Below, piece after piece: positions 25,677 to 35,145 of a stretch of 64,000 bases of DNA. The position numbers were made by a program, and so were the translations under genes. Below the pieces are notes generated by a model. That model was not told where the DNA came from and ran no database searches. It saw only the letters and a program-made list of their open reading frames with translations. The DNA comes from Chloroflexus sp. Y-396-1 (GTDB lineage Bacteria; Chloroflexota; Chloroflexia; Chloroflexales; Chloroflexaceae). The stretch's first letter is position 1. Each line of letters starts with the position of its first letter. The DNA is taken from NCBI RefSeq assembly GCF_000516515.1, contig NZ_KI911784.1, forward strand, positions 1,706,881 to 1,770,880. Direction: 5' to 3'.

Positions 25677-26660
25677 ATGCCTGAAATGAATTTGCTCGAA
25701 GCCATTCGCCAGGGTCTCGATGAGGCACTGGCTGCCGATCCACGTGTATTTATTTTTGGTGAAGATGTTGGGAAGCGTGGCGGTGTCTTCCGTGTCACGG
25801 AAGGTCTTTACGACAAATACGGGCCGATGCGCGTCATCGACTCACCACTAGCTGAGAGTGTGATCGTCGGTGCGTGTATTGGGGCGGCAATGAACGATAT
25901 GCTGCCAATCGCTGAGATTCAGTTTGCCGATTTTATTGCACCGGCATTCAACCAGATTGTGCAAGAGGCAGCCCGCATTCACTACCGTTCAAATGGTGAT
26001 TGGGAAGTGCCACTGGTGATCCGAGTGCCTTACGGTGGCGGCATTCATGGCGCACTCTACCATAGCCAGAGTGTTGAAGCATTCTTTGCCCATGTTCCCG
26101 GTCTAAAAGTGGTCACCCCTTCAACTCCTTACGATGCAAAAGGGTTGTTGAAGAGTGCTATCGAGGACCCGAATCCAGTGCTCTTTCTCGAACACAAGAA
26201 GACCTATCGCCTGATCAAGGGCTTTGTACCCGAAGAAGATTATCGGGTTCCCATTGGTCCTGCTGACATCAAACGCCCCGGCGAGGATATTTCTGTCTTT
26301 GCGTATGGTCTGATGTTACACTACTGCCTGGAAGCTGCGCAAACACTAGCTGCGGAAGGAGTCAGTATTGAGGTGGTTGATCTGCGTACTTTACGCCCGC
26401 TCGATACGGAGACAATTCTCGCCAGTGTACGGCGTACCGGCAAGGCGTTGATCGTACACGAAGATAATCTGTTTGGTGGGTTTGGCGGTGAAGTAGCGGC
26501 AATTATTGCCGAACATGCATTTGAGTATCTCGACGGGCCGATTGTCAGGATCGGTGGCCCGGATGTGCCGGCGATGCCATTCGCCCATTCGCTCGAAGCG
26601 GCTTTTATGCCATCACCAATTTCGATTGCAGCAGCAATGCGTCGCCTGGCGGCGTATTGA
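25677..26660 (+). CDS. 2-oxoacid dehydrogenase E1 component, beta subunit
   Basis: 327 aa, standard length. Partner of the upstream alpha subunit in an alpha2beta2 E1. Typical blocks: FIFGEDVGKRGGVFRVTEGL, DSPLAESVIVGACIGAAMND, IAEIQFADFIAPAFNQIVQE and the C-terminal HEDNLFGGFGGEVAAIIAEH. A ribosome-binding site (GGGAGGG) lies upstream of the ATG. The E2 gene follows after 99 bp. Confidence 0.95.
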   Translation: MPEMNLLEAIRQGLDEALAADPRVFIFGEDVGKRGGVFRVTEGLYDKYGPMRVIDSPLAESVIVGACIGAAMNDMLPIAEIQFADFIAPAFNQIVQEAARIHYRSNGDWEVPLVIRVPYGGGIHGALYHSQSVEAFFAHVPGLKVVTPSTPYDAKGLLKSAIEDPNPVLFLEHKKTYRLIKGFVPEEDYRVPIGPADIKRPGEDISVFAYGLMLHYCLEAAQTLAAEGVSIEVVDLRTLRPLDTETILASVRRTGKALIVHEDNLFGGFGGEVAAIIAEHAFEYLDGPIVRIGGPDVPAMPFAHSLEAAFMPSPISIAAAMRRLAAY

Positions 26661-26759
26661 TACACTCAACACGGCCTGATTTGACGACAACGAAACAGGT
26701 CAGTGCATGTTATCGTGCGTTCTCGATATACGTTACGAACCATGCGGTAGGTGAGATAC

Positions 26760-28112
26760 ATGATTGAGATTAAAATGCCCCAACTCGGCGAAAGTGTGAC
26801 TGAAGGTACGGTTGGCCGGTGGTTAAAACGCCCCGGTGATCCGGTCGCGAAGTACGAACCGCTGCTTGAAGTAGTCACCGACAAAGTTGATACAGAAGTT
26901 CCCGCCCCTGAAGCTGGTGTTCTGCACGAGATTTTGGTGCCGGAAGGTGAGACGGTGCGGGTTGGCACTGTTATTGCCCGGCTGGCCCCGGCTGATACAG
27001 CAGTGTCCGGTGCGCCAACAGCAGCACCGGTTACTAAGATAGCAACAACCGAATCCAGTTCTACAACGGTCACGGTAACAGCAACCACCGCCCCGCCGGC
27101 AACTGGCGATGGACGAAACACGTATCTTTCACCAGTAGTTGCCCGTTTGCTGGCTGAACATCAGCTTAATCCAGCGCAGATTCGCGGTACCGGTCAGGGT
27201 GGGCGAATTACCAAACAAGATGTGCTGCGCTTCCTGGCCGAGCGCGAAAAACAATCCTCAGCACCAGTAGTAACACCCGTGACCCCTGCTTCCGCTCCAT
27301 CGCCTGCATCCACCGCATCTACACCCACCCCAGCACCTGCACCGACACCGGCGCCTGTACCGATGGCGTCTGCACCCACCCCGCCACCAGTTGCCGCGCC
27401 AGCAACGTCTGAAATCCCCGCTGATGCCGAACTCGTGCCGTTAACACCAATGCGACGCAGCATTGCCGAACATATGGTGCGTTCAGTTCGGACCTCGCCT
27501 CATGTCACTACCGTTATGGAGGTCGATCTAAGTCGGGTGATAGCGCATCGGGCAGCTCATCAGGAAGCATTCAGTCGCCAGGGTGTCCGTCTCACAATGA
27601 CGCCGTACTTCATTATGGCCGCTATAGCCGGTTTGCAGGCTGTACCGGTCTTCAACGGCAGCTTTACCGACCAGGGAATTATCATTCATCGTCGCATAAA
27701 CATTGGCGTCGCCGTGGCATTGAACGAGGGCTTACTGGTACCGGTTATTCCTGATGCTGATGAAAAGAACCTGCTCGGCCTAGCCCGAGCCGTCAACGAC
27801 CTAGCCGAGCGGGCACGGAGCAAACGTCTCCGCCCCGAAGAGACGCAAGGTGGTACCTTCACCATCACGAACCATGGCGTAACCGGTAGCCTCTTTGCAA
27901 CGCCGATTATCAATCAACCACAGGCCGGCATTCTCGGTATCGGGGCGGTTGTCAAGCGTCCGGTTGTGATCACCCAAAACGGTCTTGATGCCATTGCAAT
28001 TCGCCCGCTCTGCTATCTCTCGTTCACCTTCGATCACCGGATTGCCGATGGTGCTACCGCCGACCAGTTCCTTTCTACAGTGAAAAAGCGGCTCGAACAG
28101 TGGGAAGGGTAG
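26760..28112 (+). CDS. dihydrolipoyl acyltransferase (E2) of the 2-oxoacid dehydrogenase complex
   Basis: 450 aa from the ATG at 26760, preceded by AGGTGAG; an in-frame GTG at 26751 lies inside that site. Order: a lipoyl domain with the modified lysine K42 in VVTDKVDTEV; a linker; an E3-binding domain (YLSPVVARLLAEHQLNPAQI); a long Ala/Pro/Thr linker (about 165-215); and the catalytic core ending in FTFDHRIADGATADQF with its His-x3-Asp-Gly. It forms the complex core and passes acyl groups to CoA. No E3 (lipoamide dehydrogenase) gene follows, so E3 must come from elsewhere. A terminator lies 6 bp downstream. Confidence 0.96.
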   Translation: MIEIKMPQLGESVTEGTVGRWLKRPGDPVAKYEPLLEVVTDKVDTEVPAPEAGVLHEILVPEGETVRVGTVIARLAPADTAVSGAPTAAPVTKIATTESSSTTVTVTATTAPPATGDGRNTYLSPVVARLLAEHQLNPAQIRGTGQGGRITKQDVLRFLAEREKQSSAPVVTPVTPASAPSPASTASTPTPAPAPTPAPVPMASAPTPPPVAAPATSEIPADAELVPLTPMRRSIAEHMVRSVRTSPHVTTVMEVDLSRVIAHRAAHQEAFSRQGVRLTMTPYFIMAAIAGLQAVPVFNGSFTDQGIIIHRRINIGVAVALNEGLLVPVIPDADEKNLLGLARAVNDLAERARSKRLRPEETQGGTFTITNHGVTGSLFATPIINQPQAGILGIGAVVKRPVVITQNGLDAIAIRPLCYLSFTFDHRIADGATADQFLSTVKKRLEQWEG

Positions 28113-28118
28113 GCTGAC

Positions 28119-28161
28119 TCAGAGGGTCAACTCAATGGGTTGGCCCTCTGATCTGGATTTT
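28119..28161 (+). terminator. intrinsic terminator of the 2-oxoacid dehydrogenase operon
   Basis: TCAGAGGGTCAAC pairs with GGTTGGCCCTCTGA around a six-base loop (28119-28151), followed by TCTGGATTTT. Confidence 0.7.
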
Positions 28162-28420
28162 CAACGTTCTTCCGGTAATCTAGTAGTGATGATGCGAGAA
28201 AAGAGTTAGGGAACGGAATAGACCGATTCCTCCGCAGCGGATGCACGCAGCCTACCGGCCCCCCGATGTAGGTCAAGCCTCCGTTCTCTTATCCCACCGC
28301 TTGCGGGAACTAGGAGGTACTTGCGGGGGATGGGAGATGCGCCTAGGTTCACCGATGCTACTACAGAACGCAGACCTCTGGCCTGCGCTCGCAGGTCAGA
28401 GACAATGTTCAGACACATGC
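28162..28420 (+). other. intergenic region with one dispersed palindrome
   Basis: Between convergent genes. It contains a CCTCTGGCCTGCGCTCGCAG segment (28376-28395) matching a variant unit of the 20462 array. No gene seen. Confidence 0.5.
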
Positions 28421-30499
28421 TTAACGCATGATCTGGAGCAGATTGCTGTAGTCGTCAGTCCAGAGCGGTAGCGATGTTGTGTATCCATCCATATTACGAG
28501 CACGAGTGGTCAATTCAGGAATTGATAAAAGTGACTCGTCACGCGAAAGGAGAAACCAACGTGAACGTACTGCTCGTTCACCATCCCCTTCATCATCGAT
28601 AAGCAAGCGATAAAGCGAAAAATGATCGGCTAGTTTCCACACAACTGGCACAAGGTCGAGATGACGATTAGAAATATGTACCGCGAGGATTCCATCAGCC
28701 GTGAGATGATCAAGGTAGAGTTGAAATGATTCACGATTCAGCAAGTATACGGGAATAGAATCACTTGAAAATACATCCAAAACCAATAGATGGTAACCCT
28801 GTGATCCATTCTCTTGTAGCTCTCGTTCCAATGACAACCGTGCATCACCCAAGACAAGTTCAATTGTCGCACTACTATCCTGGAGATAAGAAAAATAGCC
28901 ACCTTTTCCTGATGCGATGTCAATAATATCCGGATTAATTTCATAAAACCGGTACACATCACCTGGCAAGCCGTATGTGGCTAACGTACCAATGCCTAAT
29001 CCAAGCACCCCCACACGAAGACCATTTCCGCGTTTAGGATGATTGTTGAGCAACAATCCAAGCCCGCTTGTTTCGCTGTAGTACGCCGTTGGCAGCTTAC
29101 GTTTCTCTGGTGCAACATACTGGAAACCGTGCACCGTTATACCGTGTACGAGAACATACCGCCGGGTCGAGGCATCATCGGCCGATTCAAGAACTTTGAT
29201 ACGGGTCGAAGCGTAGAAGTTTCGTTGCAACAATACCGAACTTTCTATATCAATGCTAATGAAGAGATACATCAGAAACCCAGCACAGATCAGACCACCC
29301 CAAAGAATCAGGCGCTGCCATTTCAGACCGGTCTCAGGACGACGAAACGCAACCAGGAAAAACATTAACCATGCTAAGACTAATCCTAGCGGATATTCCC
29401 AATAGCCTCTGAAGAGAACTGGCGCCACAAAGGTAACAAAAACACCTCCCAGTGCCCCACCAACAGATACCAGCAGATAGAATATCGTCAACTGTGATTG
29501 TTGAGGACGTAATCGGTATAACTCACCATGGCAGATCATGCAAACAGCAAACAAACATAAAGAATAGACCGTTATCTGAATGATTATCGATATTGTTTCT
29601 AACCCTATAACTACCCAGATAATCGCAAGGAAAGAAAGAACAAAAACCGCTAGAAATATATTTCGATTATAATAGTGATCGCCAGCAAAAGTTATAATAA
29701 AGGAGAGCAGATATATTGTTAAAGGTAACACCCAAAGGAAAGGGATAACCGCTACATCTTGAGTGATACGGGCAGTTGTTGCTAGCAGAAACAACGAAGC
29801 CGTGGCAGCTAATCCAATCCACAACAGGATATCACGCCACGGGATAGTTGCCGATGAACCAGATGCAACGATTTCCGGGCGGACAATTGTTGATGACTGA
29901 TGTCGCCAGGCTCGAATTGCTCCCCAAATAGCAAATCCAACATAGCAAAGATACCCGATTGACCACATCCATCCCTGCACGGGTAACGTGAATAGTGGCT
30001 CAACGAGCAGTGGGTAGCTGATTAATCCGAGCAGTGAGCCAACATTCGAGACAGCATACAAACGGTACGCCGTTTGCGTTGGAAAAAGGCGATGAAACCA
30101 TACCTGTACTAATGGACTATTTGAAGCTAACAGGAAGTACGGTAAACCAACCGAAATCGTGAGGAGCTTGATGATTTCTAACACGGGCATAGCCTCCGGC
30201 GCCGGTTTCCAATCGGCGCCCGGTGTAATCGGTGACCGCCAAAACCAGCCTAATATCAAGACTCCGCAGACCGAGAGACACAAAAAGAAAATATGCCAGC
30301 GCTCACGTTTGTAACACGGTTTGCCAACCCAGTCGGCATACGCATAACCAGCAGTTAACAAAATCTGGAAAAACATTTGCACGGTTGACCATACGGCTGG
30401 GACACCACCAAACCAGGGCAAGATGTAGCGTGCTATCATTGGCTGAATTTGAAAAAGGAGAAAAGCTGAAAGAAAGATAGAAGCAATGAAGTAAAACAT
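28421..30499 (-). CDS. spermidine synthase-like membrane protein (transporter-like N-terminus + methyltransferase fold)
   Basis: 692 aa. About twelve hydrophobic segments in the first 430 residues (for example IASIFLSAFLLFQIQPMIAR and AVWSTVQMFFQILLTAGYAY) are followed by a Rossmann domain like spermidine synthase, with GVLGLGIGTLATYG, YEINPDIIDIAS and LVLGDARLSLE. The early QPMIARYILPWFGGVPAVW is the hallmark of the fused 'spermidine synthase-like' family of bacterial membrane proteins. Enzymatic activity is unproven. The DNA is visibly more A/T-rich than its neighbours, which may mean transfer. No operon partners. Confidence 0.85.
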   Translation of the reverse strand: MFYFIASIFLSAFLLFQIQPMIARYILPWFGGVPAVWSTVQMFFQILLTAGYAYADWVGKPCYKRERWHIFFLCLSVCGVLILGWFWRSPITPGADWKPAPEAMPVLEIIKLLTISVGLPYFLLASNSPLVQVWFHRLFPTQTAYRLYAVSNVGSLLGLISYPLLVEPLFTLPVQGWMWSIGYLCYVGFAIWGAIRAWRHQSSTIVRPEIVASGSSATIPWRDILLWIGLAATASLFLLATTARITQDVAVIPFLWVLPLTIYLLSFIITFAGDHYYNRNIFLAVFVLSFLAIIWVVIGLETISIIIQITVYSLCLFAVCMICHGELYRLRPQQSQLTIFYLLVSVGGALGGVFVTFVAPVLFRGYWEYPLGLVLAWLMFFLVAFRRPETGLKWQRLILWGGLICAGFLMYLFISIDIESSVLLQRNFYASTRIKVLESADDASTRRYVLVHGITVHGFQYVAPEKRKLPTAYYSETSGLGLLLNNHPKRGNGLRVGVLGLGIGTLATYGLPGDVYRFYEINPDIIDIASGKGGYFSYLQDSSATIELVLGDARLSLERELQENGSQGYHLLVLDVFSSDSIPVYLLNRESFQLYLDHLTADGILAVHISNRHLDLVPVVWKLADHFSLYRLLIDDEGDGERAVRSRWFLLSRDESLLSIPELTTRARNMDGYTTSLPLWTDDYSNLLQIMR

Positions 30500-30978
30500 T
30501 TGGCCTCGTTCGAGATCGGTTTTAAGATATGGAACAGGAAAGTTTTTAGCTCATAATGGCTAAGGGTAAAGCGCCATAGCGTTTCAAAATAGACAAAGCG
30601 AAGTCAAGATTATAGCCTTGCCCTTATTGTACCACAATCATGATTCGTATCAGACGTGCTTCTATCACATCGAATCTGATAATGTCTTTTACCCGCAAGA
30701 GGCGGTTTAGAGCCTATCCAGAATATCTCGTTCCAGAACATGCGGGTTGGGCAGTGTGGTCATTATCGATCCAGCGGTGGGTGGGTCCCACCGGGGAAGG
30801 CACAGCAGCGTCGTGCCCCTACCCGTAATGCTATTGGCGCCAGGCTATTCGTCCATCGTGCAGGAACTGCTGACAAGGTTCGTCACATCGTGGACGTGAC
30901 GACAAGATATTCGGATAGGCACTCAGAACCTGCCCCTACTGTCTACGTGGTATAACATTCCAAAACAATCCTGAACTC
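30500..30978 (+). other. intergenic region with a dispersed repeat
   Basis: No gene supported. Around 30780-30945 a stretch (GGCACAGCAGCG... GACGACAAGATATTC... CCTGCCCCTAC) resembles 62050-62135 and, for its end, 928-943. It belongs to another dispersed family. Confidence 0.5.
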
Positions 30979-31962
30979 TCATCCGGTAAGCAAATGCTCG
31001 GCAAAGATCATACGGCGAGTGCGCGTTTCACAGCGCAAGATTAGGGAGTTCGTTTCTGCCCGGTCACCGGCCAGCCGCACACCACGAAGCAGGATGCTGT
31101 CGGTGATGCCGGTAGCGACGAAAAATATCTGGTTACTGCTGACAATATCGTCACAGGTCAGAATCCGTTTTGTATCCAGACCGGCGCGTGTAATTGCTGT
31201 ACGCTCGGCCTCGCTCTGCGGGGCGAGACGGGCTAACATTGCACCACCAAGTGATTTGACAGCACATGCAGCCAATACGCCTTCGTGCGCTCCACCAATT
31301 CCCATCAATATGTCAACATTTGTACCAGAGATCGCCGCCAGCAACGCACCGTAGATGTCGCCATCATCAGCCAGCATTACCCGTGCTCCGGCAGCTCGAA
31401 TCTCGTCAATCAGATGGGCGTGCCGTGGGCGATCAAGGACGAAAACGACCAGATCACGCACTGAGCGTCGGGTTGCCCGTGCGACTAGGGCCAGTGTCCA
31501 GCCTGCCGGTGCATCGAGACACTCCGGCACTAGATACGGAGCAACCTGTGGACCGACAATGATCTTCTCCATGTAAGCCGCCGGATAAGGCGCCCACAAT
31601 GCACCTCGATTAGTTACAGCGGCAAAAGAGACGGCCCCAGCACGTCCCTGAGCTAACTGACGCCGTCCATCAACCGGATCAACGATTAAGTCCGCAGGTG
31701 GGCCCTTACCAGTGCCAACCCGTGCTCCACCCGACAGAGGCGTAGCAGCCATCGCTCGCACTTCTTCACCCATAACTAGACGACCATCAAGTTCAAGATT
31801 GGCCAGCGCAGCAGCCATTGCGGTAGCGGCTGCCTGATCAGCAGCTTCAATTTCACCGCGCCCCATCAGACGGGCGGCTGCAATAGCGGCTGCTTCAGTG
31901 GCTCGCACCAGATCAAGACCGGTGTTGGGGCCGAGCTTTTGTGCCTGTGGTATCTCCATCAT
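30979..31962 (-). CDS. glpX: class II fructose-1,6-bisphosphatase (GlpX family)
   Basis: About 327 aa from the ATG at 31962 (or the adjacent ATG at 31959), which follows GAAGGGAG; ATGs further upstream overlap sulP. Hydrolyses fructose-1,6-bisphosphate, and often sedoheptulose bisphosphate, in gluconeogenesis or the Calvin cycle. Family blocks: GPNTGLDLVRATEAAAIAAA, a metal-site IVDPVDGR, and MGIGGAHEGVLAACAVKSLG. The metal motif departs from the usual DP(L/I)EGT: it reads DPVDGRRQ, with Glu changed to Asp. It lies 26 bp downstream of a SulP gene on the same strand. Confidence 0.9.
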   Translation of the reverse strand: MMEIPQAQKLGPNTGLDLVRATEAAAIAAARLMGRGEIEAADQAAATAMAAALANLELDGRLVMGEEVRAMAATPLSGGARVGTGKGPPADLIVDPVDGRRQLAQGRAGAVSFAAVTNRGALWAPYPAAYMEKIIVGPQVAPYLVPECLDAPAGWTLALVARATRRSVRDLVVFVLDRPRHAHLIDEIRAAGARVMLADDGDIYGALLAAISGTNVDILMGIGGAHEGVLAACAVKSLGGAMLARLAPQSEAERTAITRAGLDTKRILTCDDIVSSNQIFFVATGITDSILLRGVRLAGDRAETNSLILRCETRTRRMIFAEHLLTG

Positions 31963-32900
31963 AGCTCCCTTCTCCTGCATCGCACCTGTCAAAACTCCTC
32001 AACTGCTTCGAGCAGATTTGCCGCTTCCCACGCCAGCATCCCACCTTCCAGCACCAACGGCGGTGGTGTTCGTCCGGCCAGCAGCGCTGCGGCCCGTAAG
32101 CTCCGCCGACCACTCCGGCACACCAGCACCAGCGGGCCAGTGGGTAGGTGCTCACGGTGGAGGGGCAGTTGGGCAAGGGGAATGTTGCGTGCGCCGGGAA
32201 TGTGCCCGCGCTGGAATTCACGCGGTTCGCGCACATCGATGACCTGTGGCGGTTGCGCTGTGTGCAGTTGTTCCCATAGCGCCCGTGCAGTAATCTGTGC
32301 CGGTGGCTTGCCGTCGAGGAGGGGGAGTGCTACTGGCCCCGGCAACAATTGCTTCGGCAACTCCTGACACTCTCGGAACACCCGCCGGTCACATTCGTAA
32401 ATACAAACTGCCGGGTCAAGCACGCGATGAAACAGAAATTCGATGGCCTTGTCTTCGTCGAGGAAGCGTTCGGCGCCGAGCTGTTCGTAAAAGCCGCTGA
32501 TCTGCATCCGGTGCATCACACTAGCCCGTACCCGCACAAAGTAGAGATCACCACCGCGCACCCGCAGTGTGCGCCGAATGGTTTCAAGCGCCCGTATCCC
32601 ACTCACATCACACTGGTTAACGCTGTGCATCCGCAAGAGCAGATACCGCACACTCCGTTGCCGTTCCAGCAGCCCCAACAACTGTTCTTCCACGTGATTG
32701 ACCGCGCCAAAATAGAGGTCGCCTTGCAGGTCAACCACCAGCAACTGCGGACACATTGGCTTGCCGTGCGCTGCCTCCCAGTGGCGAAACTCGCTATCGG
32801 GTACCACCGCTTCCACACGCGGCATAGCGGTGCGGATCAGGTAATAGCCCAATGAGGTGACCACCCCGATCAAAATCGCAAATTGCAACGGCAGCGTGAG
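31897..32900 (-). repeat. 1.0-kb direct repeat, copy A (sulP 3' half plus glpX start)
   Basis: Nearly identical to 34142-35145 (offset 2245 bp), with only a few scattered differences noticed. It covers the STAS and rhodanese part of the SulP gene, its 3' flank and the first codons of glpX. Similarity drops sharply at about 32900. Confidence 0.9.
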
Positions 32901-34100
32901 AGTCAAGAACAGAGTCATAAACATAATGACAGCTTCACCACGCGACCCGTGCCAGATGCGAACTATCGAACGCTGATCAACCATACTCCAAGCAGTAACG
33001 GCTAATGCTCCTGCTAAAGCAGCGCGTGGTACTTCGGCCAGCAGGCTTGAAAGGACCGTTGTAGCCAGGAAGACTGTAAGCCCAGAGATGATCGCGGTAA
33101 GTGATGTTTTTCCTCCTGCCTGATAAGCTAACGCTGACCGATTAAACGATGCGGAACAAGGCATCCCGGAAAAGAGACCGGCGACTATATTTGCCAATCC
33201 CTGTCCAATAAATTCCTGATTACTGTCGATCCGCTGACCAGTATAACCGGCAATTGCACGGGCAATAGCGGTTGCCTCAACCAGACCGATAATGGCTAGT
33301 GCCAACGCACCATTGGCAAGCTGCCCAATAAGCTCCACATCGAAGACCGGCAGTTGCGAGAGAGGCGGTAATCCTGGCGGAATCACACCCATTACCCGAA
33401 CTCCCTGCGCTTTAAGGTTCAGCAACCAGACAATTGGCGATACAACCACAATGCTCAGTAAGACAGCGGGAACTCGCCGAGTCAGACGAGGGAACAGCAC
33501 GATGAGAATAATGGTTGATCCACCAACAGCCACTGATGGCCAATGAATAGCGTCGAGATGGGTAGCGACTTCGGTGATCGTTTGCAAAATACCGGCGCCG
33601 GGCGGAAGATCAATTCTCAGGAGTGGGCCAATCTGATTTGACAGAATGAGAATCCCTGCTCCAGCCGTAAACCCAACTGCCACTGCGTCAGAGACAAAGT
33701 TCACCAGTATGCCTAATTGTGCAATCCCCATAATAACGCGAATGATCCCGGCCATAACGGCAATTAAGCTGGCGGCAGTCACAAATTCATTACTCCCAAC
33801 GGCAGTAATCGGCGCCAGTACCGATAGGGTCAGAATCGCAGCAGTATTCGTTGGACCGCTGTTGAGATGGCTTGACGATCCCCACAGCCCACCAACAATT
33901 GTAGCGGTTAGTGCACTATATAGGCCAACAACCGGTGGTAGACCACCCAAAATGGCAAATGCTAGCGATTGGGGAAGTAACACTAGGCCAACAGTTATAC
34001 CAGCCAGAAAATCGGTACGAAGACTATCAGGTGTAAAAGTACGCACCAATCGTACCGGTTGGGTAAACAAAACAATGATATAGCGTAGATAGTGCATCAT
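31989..34100 (-). CDS. SulP-family anion transporter with STAS and rhodanese domains (copy 1)
   Basis: 703 aa. The N-terminal 430 residues are the SulP transporter with about 12-14 helices (SLAFAILGGLPPVVGLYSAL; NIVAGLFSGMPCSASFNRSA), followed by a STAS domain (LLVVDLQGDLYFGAVNHVEE; NQCDVSGIRALETI). A rhodanese domain follows, with C661 in VCRSGRRS and VIDVREPREFQRGHIPGARN. Such fusions would couple sulfate or other anion uptake to sulfur handling; the substrate is inferred. The C-terminal half is almost identical to the second copy upstream, while the N-terminal half is only about three-quarters identical. glpX follows after 26 bp. Confidence 0.92.
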   Translation of the reverse strand: MMHYLRYIIVLFTQPVRLVRTFTPDSLRTDFLAGITVGLVLLPQSLAFAILGGLPPVVGLYSALTATIVGGLWGSSSHLNSGPTNTAAILTLSVLAPITAVGSNEFVTAASLIAVMAGIIRVIMGIAQLGILVNFVSDAVAVGFTAGAGILILSNQIGPLLRIDLPPGAGILQTITEVATHLDAIHWPSVAVGGSTIILIVLFPRLTRRVPAVLLSIVVVSPIVWLLNLKAQGVRVMGVIPPGLPPLSQLPVFDVELIGQLANGALALAIIGLVEATAIARAIAGYTGQRIDSNQEFIGQGLANIVAGLFSGMPCSASFNRSALAYQAGGKTSLTAIISGLTVFLATTVLSSLLAEVPRAALAGALAVTAWSMVDQRSIVRIWHGSRGEAVIMFMTLFLTLTLPLQFAILIGVVTSLGYYLIRTAMPRVEAVVPDSEFRHWEAAHGKPMCPQLLVVDLQGDLYFGAVNHVEEQLLGLLERQRSVRYLLLRMHSVNQCDVSGIRALETIRRTLRVRGGDLYFVRVRASVMHRMQISGFYEQLGAERFLDEDKAIEFLFHRVLDPAVCIYECDRRVFRECQELPKQLLPGPVALPLLDGKPPAQITARALWEQLHTAQPPQVIDVREPREFQRGHIPGARNIPLAQLPLHREHLPTGPLVLVCRSGRRSLRAAALLAGRTPPPLVLEGGMLAWEAANLLEAVEEF

Positions 34101-34138
34101 AGGTCATGACAGTAGAAGCAACTATTTCTTGTTGCTGT

Positions 34139-34207
34139 CTCAGTAGCACGCACCAGATCGAGACCGGTGTTGGGGCCGAGCTTTTGTGCCTGTGGTATCT
34201 CCATCAT
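34139..34207 (-). pseudogene. 5' fragment of glpX (23 codons) between the two sulP genes
   Basis: Encodes MMEIPQAQKLGPNTGLDLVR and then ATE, exactly as the true glpX start at 31962, and then diverges into unrelated sequence before the next sulP start. It is the scar of a tandem duplication of a sulP-glpX unit. Not functional. Confidence 0.85.
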
Positions 34208-35145
34208 AGCTCCCTTCTCCTGCATCGCACCCGTCAAAACTCCTCAACTGCTTCGAGCAGATTTGCCGCTTCCCACGCCAGCATCCCACCTTCCAACACC
34301 AACGGCGGTGGTGTTCGTCCGGCCAGCAGCGCTGCGGCCCGTAAGCTCCGCCGACCACTCCGGCACACCAGCACCAGCGGGCCAGTGGGTAGGTGCTCAC
34401 GGTGGAGGGGCAGTTGGGCAAGGGGAATGTTGCGTGCGCCGGGAATGTGCCCGCGCTGGAATTCACGCGGTTCGCGCACATCGATGACCTGTGGCGGTTG
34501 CGCTGTGTGCAGTTGTTCCCATAGCGCCCGTGCAGTAATCTGTGCCGGTGGCTTGCCGTCGAGGAGGGGGAGTGCTACTGGCCCCGGCAACAATTGCTTC
34601 GGCAACTCCTGACACTCTCGGAACACCCGCCGGTCACATTCGTAAATACAAACTGCCGGGTCAAGCACGCGATGAAACAGAAATTCGATGGCCTTGTCTT
34701 CGTCGAGGAAGCGTTCGGCGCCGAGCTGTTCGTAAAAGCCGCTGATCTGCATCCGATGCATCACACTGGCCCGTACCCGCACAAAGTAGAGATCACCGCC
34801 GCGCACCCGCAGCGTGCGCCGAATGGTTTCAAGCGCCCGTATCCCACTCACATCACACTGGTTAACGCTGTGCATCCGCAAGAGCAGATACCGCACACTC
34901 CGTTGCCGTTCCAGCAGCCCCAACAACTGTTCTTCCACGTGATTGACCGCGCCAAAATAGAGGTCGCCTTGCAGGTCAACCACCAGCAACTGCGGACACA
35001 TTGGCTTGCCGTGCGCCGCCTCCCAGTGGCGAAACTCGCTATCGGGTACCACCGCTTCCACACGCGGCATAGCGGTGCGGATCAGGTAATAGCCCAATGA
35101 GGTGACCACCCCGATCAAAATCGCAAATTGCAACGGCAGCGTGAG
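34142..35145 (-). repeat. 1.0-kb direct repeat, copy B
   Basis: Partner of 31897-32900. Small differences include A/G changes near 34296 and 34756. The sharp upper boundary lies inside the SulP coding sequence just upstream of the STAS part. Confidence 0.9.

Noticed and set aside
24630-28112. A full 2-oxoacid dehydrogenase complex in one operon
   Set aside because: E3 (lipoamide dehydrogenase) is missing; only E1alpha, E1beta and E2 are encoded here.
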